This document shows, one piece after another, positions 37,277-49,500 of a DNA stretch of 64,000 nt (its first letter is position 1; every line of letters starts with the position of its first letter). The stretch spans positions 1,745,001 through 1,809,000 of the forward strand of contig NZ_CP101527.1 of the NCBI RefSeq assembly GCF_026427595.1, given 5' to 3'. The notes under the pieces are model-generated. The model was not told where the DNA came from, did not search any database, and saw nothing but the letters and a program-made list of their open reading frames with translations. The DNA comes from Alkalimarinus sediminis. GTDB lineage: Bacteria > Pseudomonadota > Gammaproteobacteria > Pseudomonadales > Oleiphilaceae. A program made the position numbers and the translations under genes.

Positions 37277-38356
37277 TCACTGGGTTAAATACTTTTCAAA
37301 CTGTAGGGTAGATTTACTCTGAAAACCAGTAGCACTACGGTATATAAAATAGGCTGCAATCTTATTTTCGACCGCGAATTGATAACCTCGTTCCGTCCCC
37401 ATCACCATAAACATCGTGGCCATTGCATCAGCCTCCGCAGAGGTAGGTCTTACCACACTCACGGATGTTAATTGATGCTGTACAGGCTTACCTGTAAAAG
37501 GGTTTATCGTGTGAGAGTATCTAACGCCATTTTCTTCAAAGTAATTACGATAATCACCTGAAGTAGCCAAGCCCGCATTAGTTAACTCAATTACTTTATA
37601 TATCGAACGCTGCTCTACAGTCGGACTCTCTATCGCAAGTCGCCATGTTTCTTGGCCTGGCTTGTATCCATTAGCTCTGATTTCACCCCCTACCTCTACA
37701 AGATAGTCTGTAACGCCATTTTGCTCCAAGTAATTAGCCACCCTATCTACGGCATAACCCTTGGCAATAGAGGAAAGGTCTAAATATATATCTGCAGCTT
37801 TGGATATCGCACTCGATTCAGCATCTAATTTTAGAAACCCAAACCCTACGCGATTTAGCGCACTTTGTAACTGACCTTCGTCAGGTACTTTTATCGGTTT
37901 ACCCGTTGGGCCAAACCCCCAGCTATTAACCAGAGGACCTACGGTCATATCGTAATAACCTTCACTCTTAGTGCTAATAGCCTGCCCTAACGCAATCACC
38001 TCAAACGTTTCGGCTGATACCGAAAACCACTGATTTTGAGGTGCTATATTAAATTGGGATATTTCGGATTCCTGCTTGTAGGTCGACATAAGACGGTCAA
38101 CTCTCGTAAGCGTTTCGCTTACCCCTACACGCAGATTTTGTAGCAATTGTTCGTCAGGGGTCAATACGACTTTAATATGATAGCTACTGCCCATTATAGG
38201 GCCGGAAATCTCGTATATTTTCGATGCGGCAACATCGCTTGGTCTAGTGACACCGGAATCTGAATTTGGATTACAACCAGAAATAAATAAGCCCGCCAAA
38301 ACGACAATGCTAAAAAGCATTGTCATTTTGGCGGGCTTTATTGAAAACATAAACAT
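37277..38356 (-). CDS. apbE: FAD:protein FMN transferase (flavinylates NqrB/NqrC)
   Basis: The start at 38356 gives 359 residues. A lipoprotein signal with basic N-region (KPAK) and lipobox FISGC is present. Family motifs include PIMGSSYHI, STYKQESEISQFN, DLSSIAKGYAVDRV, YLVEVGGEIRANG and HTINPFTGKPV. ApbE attaches FMN to the Thr of the SGAT motifs of NqrB and NqrC. A longer frame reaches 38383 and would overlap the nqrF stop; the ATG at 38356 with GAAGAG upstream is preferred. A large hairpin covers the signal-peptide codons. Confidence 0.93.
   Translation of the reverse strand: MFMFSIKPAKMTMLFSIVVLAGLFISGCNPNSDSGVTRPSDVAASKIYEISGPIMGSSYHIKVVLTPDEQLLQNLRVGVSETLTRVDRLMSTYKQESEISQFNIAPQNQWFSVSAETFEVIALGQAISTKSEGYYDMTVGPLVNSWGFGPTGKPIKVPDEGQLQSALNRVGFGFLKLDAESSAISKAADIYLDLSSIAKGYAVDRVANYLEQNGVTDYLVEVGGEIRANGYKPGQETWRLAIESPTVEQRSIYKVIELTNAGLATSGDYRNYFEENGVRYSHTINPFTGKPVQHQLTSVSVVRPTSAEADAMATMFMVMGTERGYQFAVENKIAAYFIYRSATGFQSKSTLQFEKYLTQ
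38289..38338 (-). promoter_or_regulatory. 22-bp-stem hairpin in apbE signal-peptide codons, possible attenuator
   Basis: On the + strand, arm 38289-38310 pairs with 38317-38338 around a 6-nt loop. The single mismatch in DNA is a G-U pair in the leftward transcript. The distal arm is followed by ATTTATTT in the transcript. The stem is GC-rich at its base (AAGCCCGCC/GGCGGGCTT), as in intrinsic terminators, yet the open reading frame continues through it. Confidence 0.7.
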
Positions 38357-38366
38357 GGACTCTTCG

Positions 38367-39593
38367 TTAACCTCCGAAATCATCCAGTAATATGTTCTCG
38401 TCTTCTACACCTAGATCTTTAAGCATCTTAATCACAGCGGCATTCATCATTGGCGGTCCACACATGTAGAACTCACAATCTTCTGGCGCTGGGTGATCTT
38501 TTAGATAGTTCTCGTATAGCACGTTATGGATAAACCCAGTTAAACCTTCCCAATTGTCCTCAGGCTGAGGATCAGAAAGTGCAACATGCCATTTGAAGTT
38601 TTCATTTTCTTCTGCGAGCTTATCGTACTCATCTTGGTAGAACATCTCTCTTAAGCTTCGAGCACCATACCAGAAAGACATTTTACGTTTAGAGCCAAGA
38701 CGCTTGAGTTGATCAAATATATGAGATCGCATTGGGGCCATACCTGCGCCACCACCAACAAACACCATCTCGTTTTCGGTTTCCTTCGCGAAGAATTCAC
38801 CAAACGGACCAGAAACAGTAATCTTATCACCTGGCTTCATATTGAATACATAAGAAGACATCTGACCTGGAGGGAAGTTAGTTCCCGGAGGTGGTGAAGC
38901 AATACGGATATTAAACTTAACAATACCCTTCTCTTCTGGATAGTTCGCCATAGAGTATGCTCGGATTACAGGCTCTTTAACCACCGATTTGTATTGCCAA
39001 AGGTTAAATTTATCCCAATCACCTCGGTACTCTTCCTCAATGTCGAAGTCTTTGTAGTCAACTTCATGCGGAGGCACTTCAAGCTGCACATAACCACCTG
39101 CTCGGAAATCTACGTTTTCCCCTTCAGGTAGCTCTAATACAAGCTCTTTTATAAATGTCGCTACGTTTTCATTAGAGCGAACAGTACACTCCCACTGCTT
39201 AACACCGAAGACTTCTTCTTCAACTTCGATTTCCATGTCTTCTTTTACAGCCACCTGACAGGACAACCTCCATCCTTCAGCTTCTTCACGTTTAGTGAAG
39301 TGTGACTGCTCGGTAGGCAGCATAGCACCGCCACCACTTAAAACCTTACATTTACACTGCGCGCATGTACCGCCACCACCACATGCAGAGGCTAAAAATA
39401 CACCTTCTGCAGCAAGGGTTTGCAATAGTTTACCGCCAGCTGGCGTTTTAATCGTATGTTCCGGGTTATCATTTACGCCGATCGTAACATCACCGGTACT
39501 AACAAGCTTTGCTCTAGCTGCCAGTATCACCGCCACCAGTGATAGTACGATGACGGTAAACATGACCACGCCTAAAATAATTTCTGCATTCAT
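38367..39593 (-). CDS. nqrF: Na+-NQR subunit F (NADH oxidising)
   Basis: A 408-residue subunit. One N-terminal transmembrane helix (about 5-27), a 2Fe-2S ferredoxin domain with Cys71, Cys77, Cys80 and Cys112, an FAD domain with RAYSMANYP, and an NADH domain with [15 protein letters not shown] and MCGPPMM. It takes electrons from NADH into the complex. Spacing from nqrE is 48 bp. The gene ends in GGAGGTTAA, which may also supply a Shine-Dalgarno to apbE. Confidence 0.98.
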   Translation of the reverse strand: MNAEIILGVVMFTVIVLSLVAVILAARAKLVSTGDVTIGVNDNPEHTIKTPAGGKLLQTLAAEGVFLASACGGGGTCAQCKCKVLSGGGAMLPTEQSHFTKREEAEGWRLSCQVAVKEDMEIEVEEEVFGVKQWECTVRSNENVATFIKELVLELPEGENVDFRAGGYVQLEVPPHEVDYKDFDIEEEYRGDWDKFNLWQYKSVVKEPVIRAYSMANYPEEKGIVKFNIRIASPPPGTNFPPGQMSSYVFNMKPGDKITVSGPFGEFFAKETENEMVFVGGGAGMAPMRSHIFDQLKRLGSKRKMSFWYGARSLREMFYQDEYDKLAEENENFKWHVALSDPQPEDNWEGLTGFIHNVLYENYLKDHPAPEDCEFYMCGPPMMNAAVIKMLKDLGVEDENILLDDFGG

Positions 39594-39641
39594 GTTTTAA
39601 CCTTGTTCTTTATCGTGAGACCAGTTTCGAACTAGCGCTAT

Positions 39642-40253
39642 TTATAGCGAAATTCCCGAAAATGACATAAAACCAAGTGACATAAGACCAACGGTGATAA
39701 AGGTGATACCTAAACCACGAAGACCTTCTGGCACATCACTATACTTGAGCTTTTCACGAATACCCGCCAACGCGACAATCGCTAAAGCCCAACCGACACC
39801 GGCACCAAGACCATAAACGGCGCTCTCACCAAATGTGTAATCACGCTCAACCATAAACAATGAAGCACCCAAAATTGCACAGTTCACTGTTATCAGAGGA
39901 AGAAACACACCTAGTGCGTTGTATAGGTCTGGAAAGTACTTATCAAGAACCATCTCAAGTATTTGTACTAGCGCAGCAATTACACCAATATAAGTCAGTA
40001 GCCCCAAAAAGCTAAGATCAACTTCAGGATAACCGGCCCAGGCAAGCGCACCATCTTTTAATATTGAGGTATAGATCAGGTTGTTTATAGGCACTGTAAT
40101 ACCTAGTACAACGATAACCGCGATACCCAAACCTAGCGCTGCGTCAATTTTCTTAGAGAGTGCCAAAAAGGTACACATACCAAGAAAGAATGCCAACGCC
40201 ATGTTTTCAACAAATACGGCTTTAATAAATAGGCTAAGATAATGTTCAAACAT
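39642..40253 (-). CDS. nqrE: Na+-NQR subunit E
   Basis: A 203-residue membrane subunit with six hydrophobic helices. [17 protein letters not shown] and [14 protein letters not shown] hold the conserved half-helices and Cys that, with NqrD, ligate the membrane iron centre. The start overlaps the nqrD stop by one base. Confidence 0.98.
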   Translation of the reverse strand: MFEHYLSLFIKAVFVENMALAFFLGMCTFLALSKKIDAALGLGIAVIVVLGITVPINNLIYTSILKDGALAWAGYPEVDLSFLGLLTYIGVIAALVQILEMVLDKYFPDLYNALGVFLPLITVNCAILGASLFMVERDYTFGESAVYGLGAGVGWALAIVALAGIREKLKYSDVPEGLRGLGITFITVGLMSLGFMSFSGISL

Positions 40254-40918
40254 TAGAATGCCTCCTTAGTAACATGAGCTTTAATCTTATAATCTGGTGC
40301 TTCGTTCTGCTCTGGTTTCCAAGAGCGTAGACCCCAGATGATAAGACCAATAATAAAGAAGGCACTAGGTGGAAGTAGCAACAGGCCGTTAGGCTGATAC
40401 CAACCACCATTGTTAGTAGTCGTCATAATTTCGATTCCAAACAAAGAACCAGAACCGAACAACTCTCTAACGATAGCAACAGCAATCAAAATGGCGCCGT
40501 ACCCTAAGCCGTTACCAATACCATCAACAAAACTCATTGCAGGGCCGTTTTTCATAGCAAATGCTTCAGCACGACCCATTACGATACAGTTTGTAATGAT
40601 AAGACCAACGAATACTGACAACTGCTTACTTAACTCATAAGCAAAAGCTCTCAATAATTGGTCAACAACGATAACTAGCGTCGCAATTATCGTCATCTGT
40701 ACGATAATTCGAATACTAGAAGGTATGTGGTTACGTATCATCGATACGGACATGCTAGAGAATGCCGTTACCAAACATACCGCCACCGTCATAACGATCG
40801 ATAGCTGTAGACTCGTTGTGACAGCCAACGCAGAACAGATACCCAATATCTGCAATGCAATGGGGTTGTTATTGGCAACTGGATCCAGAAGAACCTTTTT
40901 AATAGTCATATCAGACAT
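40253..40918 (-). CDS. nqrD: Na+-NQR subunit D
   Basis: A 221-residue membrane subunit homologous to NqrE, with six helices. [14 protein letters not shown] and [18 protein letters not shown] contain the paired conserved Cys regions. It lies one base after the nqrC stop and overlaps nqrE by one base. Confidence 0.98.
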   Translation of the reverse strand: MSDMTIKKVLLDPVANNNPIALQILGICSALAVTTSLQLSIVMTVAVCLVTAFSSMSVSMIRNHIPSSIRIIVQMTIIATLVIVVDQLLRAFAYELSKQLSVFVGLIITNCIVMGRAEAFAMKNGPAMSFVDGIGNGLGYGAILIAVAIVRELFGSGSLFGIEIMTTTNNGGWYQPNGLLLLPPSAFFIIGLIIWGLRSWKPEQNEAPDYKIKAHVTKEAF

Positions 40919-40919
40919 T

Positions 40920-41723
40920 TTAAGCGCCCTCTCTTACACGATCTAGGTACTTACGGAAGCCGCTATCACCTAACCAAAAGTGGATCAGGTTAGTAACACC
41001 ACGACTAGTAAGTGTTGCACCAGAAAGACCGTCAATTTTATATTCTGCACCAGGCTTTGATGTATCGACGCTGCCTTTTATAAGCCCAATCTTAGGCTCT
41101 GGGCTAACATCAAAATCGTAGATCTTCTTACCTGGCCATTGAGCTTTCCACTTCGGATTATCAACCTCGCCACCTAGTCCTGGTGTTTCAGCATGCTGGT
41201 AAAAACCAAAACCTGCGACAGTGTTAGCATCTTTCTCTAATGCTACAAAGCCGTATAGCGTTGACCATAATCCGTAGCCATGAACGGGTACAATAATTGT
41301 TTCAATCGCTCCATCCTGCTCAACTAAATATACCTTAGCGTACTTCTCGCGACGTTTGATGCTCGCGATATCTTCGTCACCAGGCAACACTTCAGACAGC
41401 TTTGGATTCTTAGATGCGCTTTTCTGATCGTAATCAATCGCAGATGCAACACCTATCGTCTCAGGCAAAACATACTCACCAGTATCCAAGTCGACCAACT
41501 TAGCAGTGATACGTTCAAATGACTTTTCGATATCTGCAGCAGTCGCGTTCTCCTGCAGCAGACCTGCAGCTGCAAGGATGTTCTGCTTTAGGTTAAGCGC
41601 TTTGTTCTTCTCTTGAATCGGTCGCAATAAAACCACCGAAGCAGCAACAATCACAGAACAAACTAAACAAAGCAGCAAAGCAACAGTGATAGTTTTCTGA
41701 ATACTCTCTTTATTACTAGACAC
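40920..41723 (-). CDS. nqrC: Na+-NQR subunit C (covalent FMN)
   Basis: A 267-residue subunit with an N-terminal transmembrane helix (about 12-34) and a periplasmic FMN domain. The flavinylation motif [10 protein letters not shown] places covalent FMN on Thr237, the ApbE target. It overlaps the nqrB 3' end by 8 bp. Confidence 0.98.
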   Translation of the reverse strand: MSSNKESIQKTITVALLLCLVCSVIVAASVVLLRPIQEKNKALNLKQNILAAAGLLQENATAADIEKSFERITAKLVDLDTGEYVLPETIGVASAIDYDQKSASKNPKLSEVLPGDEDIASIKRREKYAKVYLVEQDGAIETIIVPVHGYGLWSTLYGFVALEKDANTVAGFGFYQHAETPGLGGEVDNPKWKAQWPGKKIYDFDVSPEPKIGLIKGSVDTSKPGAEYKIDGLSGATLTSRGVTNLIHFWLGDSGFRKYLDRVREGA

Positions 41724-42915
41724 GTGCTAACCTCCGCTTAATGTTGGCCTGCGTTACGGCGTGGTCAATTAACGGTGCAAACAAGTTTGCAAACAGAATC
41801 GCTAACATCATCCCTTCTGGGAATGCAGGGTTAACAACTCGTATCAATACCACCATGATGCCGATAAGCGCGCCAAATGCCCATTTACCCTGATTCGTCA
41901 TCGATGCAGAGACGGGATCGGTCGCCATAAAGATCATACCGAAGCAGAAACCACCGACAACCAAGTGCCAATGCCATGGCATCTCGAACATTGGGTTAGT
42001 GTCAGAACCTATAGCGTTGAATAATAGCGAGGTAGCAATCATTCCTAGCATTACGCCAGATACGATTCTCCAAGACGCAATCTTAGTTGCAAGAAGCACT
42101 ACACCACCGAGCAAAATAGCGACTACAGAAGTTTCACCAATAGAGCCTTGCACCGTCCCTACGAACGAATCCATCCACGTCAACTGGTCTCTAACTGCTT
42201 CCATACCACCAGTAGCCGCAATACCTAACGTTGTTGCGCCACTGAAGCCGTCAACTGCAGTCCATACCGCATCACCAGAGATCTCTGAAGGATACGCAAA
42301 GAACAAGAACGCACGACCTGTTAGTGCAGGGTTAAGGAAGTTCTTACCAGTACCACCGAAGATCTCTTTACCGATAACAACACCGAACGAGATACCCAAA
42401 GCAACCTGCCATAGAGGGATATCAGGCGGTAAGATCAAGGCGAAAAGAATAGAGGTAACAAAGAAGCCTTCGTTAACTTCGTGCCCACGAACCATCGCAA
42501 ACAGAACTTCCCAGAATCCACCTACCGCAAATGCCACGAAGTATATCGGCACAAAATAAGTAGCACCGTAGATCAGGTTATCCCAAATAGAGGACGGATC
42601 ATTACCAGCGAGCATTGAGATAACAATAGATCTTAAATCGTTACCCAGAACAGCGCCGGTTTCTGCCATATAGGTATTCGCTTGAAAACCAATATTCCAC
42701 ATACCAAAAAACATGGCAGGAAAGGCACAAAACCATACGGTGATCATCATACGCTTAAGATCGATACCGTCACGAACATGAGATGTAGTAGCCGTTACGC
42801 TTGGAGGCGTGTAGAAAATGGTGTCGGCCGCTTCATAAAGCGCATACCATTTCTCATACTTACCACCTTTGTGAAAGTGTGGCTCCATCTTATCTAGAAT
42901 TTGTCTTAATCCCAT
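41716..42915 (-). CDS. nqrB: Na+-NQR subunit B (covalent FMN, riboflavin)
   Basis: A 399-residue multi-helix subunit. FMN is expected on Thr228 in [26 protein letters not shown] and [15 protein letters not shown] are conserved channel and cofactor regions. It follows nqrA after two bases. Confidence 0.98.
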   Translation of the reverse strand: MGLRQILDKMEPHFHKGGKYEKWYALYEAADTIFYTPPSVTATTSHVRDGIDLKRMMITVWFCAFPAMFFGMWNIGFQANTYMAETGAVLGNDLRSIVISMLAGNDPSSIWDNLIYGATYFVPIYFVAFAVGGFWEVLFAMVRGHEVNEGFFVTSILFALILPPDIPLWQVALGISFGVVIGKEIFGGTGKNFLNPALTGRAFLFFAYPSEISGDAVWTAVDGFSGATTLGIAATGGMEAVRDQLTWMDSFVGTVQGSIGETSVVAILLGGVVLLATKIASWRIVSGVMLGMIATSLLFNAIGSDTNPMFEMPWHWHLVVGGFCFGMIFMATDPVSASMTNQGKWAFGALIGIMVVLIRVVNPAFPEGMMLAILFANLFAPLIDHAVTQANIKRRLARV

Positions 42916-42917
42916 GA

Positions 42918-44264
42918 TTAGCCCTCTTTCTCGATGAGTGTTAAATTATCGCGAAGAATTGGGCCATATTCATACTTGCCAGAACAGACAAATGTACAAA
43001 GTGCTAAATCTTCTTCTTCTAATTCTAGGCAGCCTAGTTTCTGAGCCTGCTCGGTATCACCTACCACTAATGCACGTAACAATTGAGTAGGTAGAATATC
43101 CAGCGGCATCACTTTTTCGTAAGCGCCCACGGGTACCATTGCTCGCTCACTTCCGTTTGTAGTGGTCGTGAAGTTAAACAGTTTCCCGGAAGTTAGCTTA
43201 GAGAGGTAGATGTTCAATACCGAGAACTTGTTAGTACCTGGCGATAACCATCCGAAAAGTTCTCGCTTATCACCCTCTTCTAATACAGAGACTTGATTGG
43301 CATAACGTCCCAAGTAAGCGACGGGACCACTAGCATTACGACCACCAAACACTGAACCAGAGATCACTCGATTTTTACTAGCCGCGTCCATCTCACCTTT
43401 AGTTAGGTCAGTTAAACATGCCCCAACTCGAGTTCGAACCAAGCGTGGATTAGTAGCTTTTGGCCCTGCCAGCGAAACAACGCGTTCAACCTTGAGCTCA
43501 CCAGTCGTAAACAGCTGTCCAAAGGCAATAACGTCTTGATAGCCGATTGTCCAAACTGTCTTTTTGTCACTTACTGGGTCGAGGTAGTGAATATGCGTAC
43601 CGGCATTGCCTGCAGGGTGAATACCTCCAAATGCCTGCGCTTCAATTGCGCTATCAGCAGGTAATGAGATATCGAAGTCTTTATCCGTACAAACAAACAC
43701 TTTGCCATTAGTAAGCTGCTTTAATAACGTCAACCCATTATTAAAGTCTTTTGCTGACTCCTTAATAACCAATTTAGGATCAGCAGCCAATGGATTGGTA
43801 TCTATAGCCGTTACAAAAATTGAATTTGGCGTACTATCAATCTCAGGAACTTTACTGTAAGGACGCGTTCGCAGAGCTGTCCACAACCCGGACTGCACCA
43901 AATTATCTACAACTTGCTGACGCTCAATGCTAGCTAATTGGCTCTCTTCATATTTAGAGAAAACCTCTGCCTCATCGCCCTCAACATCAATAACAATAGA
44001 TTGAAATACTCGCCTTTCGCCACGATTAACTTCTTTAACAGTACCTGCTGCTGGAGAAGTGAATCGAACACCTGCTGTTTTTTTATCTTCAAACAGCAAC
44101 TGCCCGCGCTTAACCTTATCTCCCACCTGAACAGCCATAGTTGGCTTCATACCGACGTAATCAAAACCGACTAGAGCAACACTGCTCACAGCCTTTCCAT
44201 CAGTAATCTTCTGCTCAGGGGCACCAGATATAGGTAATTCCAGGCCTTTCTTGATATTAATCAT
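42918..44264 (-). CDS. nqrA: Na+-NQR subunit A (quinone site)
   Basis: A 448-residue peripheral subunit, first in the operon. [13 protein letters not shown] at the N-terminus, a biotinyl-lipoyl-like fold with [11 protein letters not shown], and the C-terminal [12 protein letters not shown] block match NqrA. Operon order A-B-C-D-E-F-apbE-nqrM with overlaps or near-zero spacing shows one transcription unit. Confidence 0.98.
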   Translation of the reverse strand: MINIKKGLELPISGAPEQKITDGKAVSSVALVGFDYVGMKPTMAVQVGDKVKRGQLLFEDKKTAGVRFTSPAAGTVKEVNRGERRVFQSIVIDVEGDEAEVFSKYEESQLASIERQQVVDNLVQSGLWTALRTRPYSKVPEIDSTPNSIFVTAIDTNPLAADPKLVIKESAKDFNNGLTLLKQLTNGKVFVCTDKDFDISLPADSAIEAQAFGGIHPAGNAGTHIHYLDPVSDKKTVWTIGYQDVIAFGQLFTTGELKVERVVSLAGPKATNPRLVRTRVGACLTDLTKGEMDAASKNRVISGSVFGGRNASGPVAYLGRYANQVSVLEEGDKRELFGWLSPGTNKFSVLNIYLSKLTSGKLFNFTTTTNGSERAMVPVGAYEKVMPLDILPTQLLRALVVGDTEQAQKLGCLELEEEDLALCTFVCSGKYEYGPILRDNLTLIEKEG

Positions 44265-44414
44265 TAGCCCCGCCTAATCATCAGAAACTTAAAACGTTTA
44301 CGCAAACACATAGCAAATGCTTAAGACATTTTTTAAACAAAATCACGCCACTGGTTGCTCCCCAACCCAGCCTGATTTGCTTGCTATATTTTTAGCGCAC
44401 CCAAAAACGCCCCA

Positions 44415-44443
44415 ATTATAAAGAGCATAGCGCTATTTTTCTA
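44415..44443 (-). promoter_or_regulatory. Candidate sigma-70 promoter of the nqr operon
   Basis: On the minus strand, TATAAT (44415-44420) is preceded by TAGAAA (44438-44443, 4 of 6 to TTGACA) at 17-bp spacing. It lies about 150 bp upstream of nqrA. The rest of the 473-bp spacer 44265-44737 shows only the gap terminator. Confidence 0.5.
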
Positions 44444-44634
44444 TACAACTTCACAATTTAATCGCTAAACTCATTCATTCAATTGGTATTTTTGTACAAC
44501 TGCCATCTCCGCCTTGAACAAGATCAAGTAATCAGCAGAAACCACTATCTATTTAGAGGTACTTCAACAGCCACACTCACCCATCCCTTCAAGCGACAAA
44601 CTTGAAGCTTTCTTAAACCTAGTACACCAAACGC

Positions 44635-44665
44635 AAAAAAGCTCGGTAAAAACCGAGCTTTTTTT
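44635..44665 (-). terminator. Intrinsic terminator after gap
   Basis: AAGCTCGGT and ACCGAGCTT pair around AAAA, with A-run before and T-run after, so it terminates in either direction. It lies about 70 bp after the gap stop on the minus strand. Confidence 0.9.
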
Positions 44666-44737
44666 GAGGCTGGCAAAGCATTTAATTTATCAAAAATAAA
44701 CAGCTCACCAGTCATTCACAAAACTACACCAAGTTAA

Positions 44738-46219
44738 TTACTTAGCTGGCTTTGGAAATACTGAGTAGTTAACACCGCAGATCTGATTTGATAAACGAAT
44801 AACCTGAGCACTATACCCAGCCTCGTTATCGTACCAAACATAAAGAACAACACGATTGCCATTTACGATCGTTGCTTGAGCATCAACAATACCTGCAGAG
44901 CGAGACCCTACAAAATCAGACGAAACAACCTCCGGAGAGTTAACATAAGCAACCTGCTTCTGAAGCTCCGAATGCAAAGAGACTTCACGCAAGTAGTCAT
45001 TCATCTCTTCAAGCGTAGTCTCTTTCTCAAGGTTAAGATTAAGAATAGCCATTGATACGTTAGGTGTAGGCACACGAATCGCATTACCTGTCAGCTTACC
45101 TTCCATCTCTGGAAGTGCTTTTGAAACAGCTTTAGCAGCTCCTGTTTCTGTTAATACCATGTTTAACGGAGCACTTCGACCACGACGGCTACCCGCATGG
45201 TAGTTATCAATAAGGTTTTGGTCGTTTGTGTATGCGTGAACAGTCTCAACATGACCATTAACAACACCAAACTGATCATTAACAGCCTTTAGCACTGGCG
45301 TAATAGCATTAGTCGTACAAGAAGCCGCAGAGACAATATTGTCGTCGGCAGTCAGCATATTGTTGTTAATGCCGTAAACGATATTTTTGATGCCGCCTTT
45401 GCCAGGCGCCGTCAACAACACCTTGCTAACACCCTTACATTTCAAGTGCTGACCAAGACCGTCTTCATCTCTCCAAATACCGGTGTTATCAATCACTAGC
45501 GCGTTATCGATGTCGTACTCAGTGTAGTCAACCTCAGAAGGCGAGTTTGAGTAGATAACCTGAATATAATTTCCGTTTGCGATAATAGCCTTACGCTCTT
45601 CATCAACAGAGATAGTACCGTCAAAAGAGCCGTGCACAGAGTCACGACGTAATAAGCTTGCGCGCTTCTCTAAATCATTTGCCGCCTTGCCTTTACGCAC
45701 AACGATAGCTCGAAGACGCAAGTTTGCACCGCCACCCGCTTTCTCGATCATAATACGAGCCAACAAGCGACCAATTCGACCAAAACCATACAAAACAACA
45801 TCTTTAGTTTTGGATATATGCTGCTTAGCTTCTTCCGCGTCATACTTACCAACGATATCCGCTAGCTCTTCCCGCAAAAACGCTTCTAGAGATGCACCAC
45901 CAGACTGCTTTTGAAATTTAACTGCAAGCTTGCCGATATCAACATGCGCATGTCCAAGCTCTAGCTCATCAAGAACCTGAAGCACTTTATATGTATCATG
46001 AACAGACAGCTCGTTATCTTCGACCTGTCTTACAAATCGATGAGACTTGAGAAGCCCGATTACAGATTGATTAATAATGGCACGACCATAGACTGACGTA
46101 ACAACGTTATTCTTGCGATACAAGCGTCCAATCATTGGAATCATTGCTTCAGCAACGGTTTCTCGCTCGTTCCAGTCTACAAAACACGTATCCGTAATGT
46201 TCTGAGCCACGTTAGGCAC
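44738..46219 (-). CDS. gap: Glyceraldehyde-3-phosphate dehydrogenase, long Pseudomonas type
   Basis: A 493-residue GAPDH with an N-terminal extension of about 140 residues before the NAD-binding GFGRIGR (145-151). Active-site Cys301 is in SAASCTTNAITP. The extension is helical and is also found, from memory, in the P. aeruginosa enzyme encoded next to mfd. The role in glycolysis or gluconeogenesis is expected. It is divergent from mfd. Confidence 0.93.
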   Translation of the reverse strand: MPNVAQNITDTCFVDWNERETVAEAMIPMIGRLYRKNNVVTSVYGRAIINQSVIGLLKSHRFVRQVEDNELSVHDTYKVLQVLDELELGHAHVDIGKLAVKFQKQSGGASLEAFLREELADIVGKYDAEEAKQHISKTKDVVLYGFGRIGRLLARIMIEKAGGGANLRLRAIVVRKGKAANDLEKRASLLRRDSVHGSFDGTISVDEERKAIIANGNYIQVIYSNSPSEVDYTEYDIDNALVIDNTGIWRDEDGLGQHLKCKGVSKVLLTAPGKGGIKNIVYGINNNMLTADDNIVSAASCTTNAITPVLKAVNDQFGVVNGHVETVHAYTNDQNLIDNYHAGSRRGRSAPLNMVLTETGAAKAVSKALPEMEGKLTGNAIRVPTPNVSMAILNLNLEKETTLEEMNDYLREVSLHSELQKQVAYVNSPEVVSSDFVGSRSAGIVDAQATIVNGNRVVLYVWYDNEAGYSAQVIRLSNQICGVNYSVFPKPAK

Positions 46220-46357
46220 CTCTCAAGTTGCACAAAAATAAGGGCGCACATTATCCACCTTCATGGCATTTTAATCAAATTCTGTTTATTGCACCTTAGT
46301 ACCACATTAAAGCTGAAATACGACCAACATTATAAAACCCTAGATGCATTAAGCATT

Positions 46358-46373
46358 GATGATCGATATCATC
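46358..46373. promoter_or_regulatory. Inverted repeat between gap and mfd
   Basis: GATGAT and ATCATC flank CGAT in the 332-bp divergent spacer 46220-46551. It could be a regulator site; no known motif is assigned. Nothing else distinct is seen in the spacer. Confidence 0.35.
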
Positions 46374-46551
46374 ATGACAGTGAGATCGATCAAGGTTAGA
46401 ATATCCCAGCATTAAGACACGGAAACCAATCGAAGCAGAGCTGTACCTAATAACCGGTAACGCTAGTAGCCCTTGAAGATTGCTCTAGCAGCTTTATATA
46501 GATAGCACCTTCTGAATTCCGTGAGAACCTTACTTCAAAAATGATTTTTCC

Positions 46552-49500
46552 ATGACCTTAAAAACACTCAGTATACCCGCTTTACCTTCTTCTCCTGCAG
46601 ACCATCGACAATGGGGAGGCGTAGCTGCAGGCTTCTCGCCTCTATTGGTGCTTGAGGCTATAAAGCAGCATAAAGGTCTTGGCCTATTAATAACACCTAA
46701 CACTGATACAGCGCTAACATACGAAACCGCGCTAAAGTTCTTTAACGATGATCGTGATTTAGAAGTACTTAATCTACCCGACTGGGAAACGCTACCCTAC
46801 GACAACTTCTCACCCCATGAAGATATCATCTCGCAACGGGTCGAAACACTTTACACCTTACCCTCCCTAAAGCGGGGAATACTGATTATACCAATCAGCA
46901 CATTACTGCATAAACTTGCTCCTACTTCGTTTTTACAAGGTGCAGGCTTGTTAACCTCGATTGGCCAAACACTTAATATAGATAAGTACCGGCTGGAGCT
47001 CGAAGCTAATGGATACCGTTGTGTTGATACAGTTTACGAGCATGGGGAATATGCTATTAGAGGGTCAATTCTAGATATCTATCCGATGGGTAGTGAAGTC
47101 CCTATCAGGATAGAACTTTTTGATGACGAAGTGGAAACTCTAAGGACTTTTGATACTGAAACACAGCGATCACTGGAAAAAATCGACCGCATAAATCTAC
47201 TCCCTGCTAACGAGTTTCCTTGGGATAAAAACGCTCGCCTATCTTTTCGAACACGTTGGCACGACCAGTTCGAATCAGCGCCTACCAAAGATTGTTCGAT
47301 TTATAAGGATGTTCAATCAGGGATCAAGCCACCTGGGATCGAATATTATCTGCCGCTATTTTTTGAAGAGAGCGCCACCCTATTTGACTACCTGCCTGGC
47401 AACACCTTGATATTCACCCCTCCAGAGCTTCACCAAATCAGCGAGCATTATTGGAGTGACATATTACACCGCTACGAAGAGCGAAGGCATGACAGGTTAA
47501 GACCTATTCTTCCACCTGAAATGCTATTTGTACCGACCAACGAACTGTTTGCTCAATTAAAGCAGTTCCCTCGGGTTAGCATCGCGCAACCTTTGTTAGA
47601 GGAAGCGGCCTCAGTCACCAACTTAGATACCTCTACCTTGAGTGATTTATCGGTCGATGCAAAAGCGTCAGACCCTCTCTCAAAATTGCGATCATTTAAA
47701 GACGCATCAGCCACACGCATTCTAGTTTGCGCTGAGTCTGCCGGCAGAAGAGAAGCCCTTGAAGAACTATTTTCAGACCACAAATTGGCTGTTCAGAAAG
47801 TTCATAACTGGAGCGATTTCCAGAATAGTGAAGCCCCACTCTGCTTAACTATTGCACCACTATCAGATGGGTTTATTGACCCACTAAGAAATATTACCGT
47901 TATTTCTGAATCAGAGCTTTTTGGCCAGCGTGTTATGCAAAGGCGCAGACGCAAGCGAGCCACAGACTCTAGCGAGATAGCGGTTAAGAATCTATCAGAA
48001 TTAAGAATAGGAGCCCCTGTCGTACATATCGATAATGGTGTTGGCCGCTATCAAGGCCTACAAACCATTGAGTTTGACGGACAAACCAATGAATTTTTGA
48101 TGCTAGAATACGCACAGGGCGCAAAACTATACGTTCCAGTCTCTTCGTTGCATCTAATCTCTCGTTATAGCGGCACAGATGAGTCGTTAGCACCGCTCCA
48201 CAAATTAGGCAGCGATAAATGGTCAACAGCCAAACAAAAAGCGGCAGAGAAAATAAGAGATACAGCCGCTGAGCTGCTCGATGTTTATGCAAGGCGCGAA
48301 GCCCGAGTAGGCTTTGCTGCCTCAAAGCCCGATGATAGCTATAGAGCTTTCTGTGCAGGCTTCCCATTTGAAGAGACGCCAGACCAAGCGGCCGCAATAG
48401 AAGCCGTTGAGCACGATATGGTGAACGCGAAACCGATGGATCGTCTAGTATGCGGCGATGTGGGTTTCGGTAAAACGGAAGTTGCGATGCGAGCTGCATT
48501 TATAGCCACAAATTCAGGCAAGCAGGTTGCAGTTCTGGTACCCACAACGCTCCTTGCGCAACAACACTACGAATCCTTCAAAGATCGCTTTGCAGACACG
48601 CCCGTACAAGTTGAGCTACTATCTCGTTTTCGCAGCACCACAGAGCAAAACAAGGCGTTAACCGCGATAAAAGATGGAAAGGCAGACATTATAGTTGGCA
48701 CCCATAAACTGATTCAGAAAGATGTTAAATTTAAAGACCTAGGGCTGGTTATCATAGATGAAGAGCATCGTTTTGGTGTTCAGCAAAAAGAGCGCTTAAA
48801 GTCACTGCGTTCAGAAGTTGATATCCTAAATCTAACGGCCACACCTATTCCGAGAACACTAAATATGGCGATGGGAGGGATTCGAGATCTATCGATTATT
48901 GCGACACCTCCCGCTAGACGTTTATCGGTTAAAACGTTCGTTCGTCAGCGTGATGACGCCACCATAAAAGAAGCGATTCTTAGGGAACTTCTTCGCGGCG
49001 GCCAGGTATACCTGTTGCACAATGAAGTTAAAACCATCGACAAAGCTGCTGAAGAGATTCAAGCGTTAGTAGAAGAAGCCCGAGTAGGTGTTGCGCACGG
49101 CCAGATGCGAGAGCGCGAACTCGAACAGCGGATGTCAGACTTTTACCATAAACGCTTTAATGTATTGGTCTGTTCCACCATTATCGAGACCGGTATCGAT
49201 ATCCCAAGTGCTAATACCATTATAATTGAGCGAGCCGATAAGTTTGGTCTTGCTCAACTCCATCAACTTAGGGGTCGAGTGGGGAGATCTCACCACCAAG
49301 CTTATGCATATTTGCTAACTCCCAATCAAAAAACCGTATCACCTGATGCAACCAAGCGGCTTGAAGCAATATCCGCAGCACAAGACTTGGGCGCAGGCTT
49401 TATGCTAGCAACCCACGACCTAGAAATACGAGGCGCCGGAGAACTGCTCGGTGATGAGCAGAGCGGTCAAATACAGAGCATCGGTTTTACTCTTTACATG

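Noticed and set aside
37277-38356. apbE hairpin read as proof that the frame is broken
   Set aside because: The frame is intact across the hairpin and encodes a sensible lipoprotein signal.
38357-38383. Longer apbE start overlapping the nqrF stop
   Set aside because: The extra residues precede a complete lipoprotein signal, and the ATG at 38356 has a better site.
41999-42559. 186-codon open frame on the plus strand inside nqrB
   Set aside because: nqrB is certain and fills the region; the antisense frame has no domain and no ribosome-binding site.
47984-48499. 171-codon open frame on the minus strand inside mfd
   Set aside because: It is antisense to conserved Mfd motifs and resembles no family.
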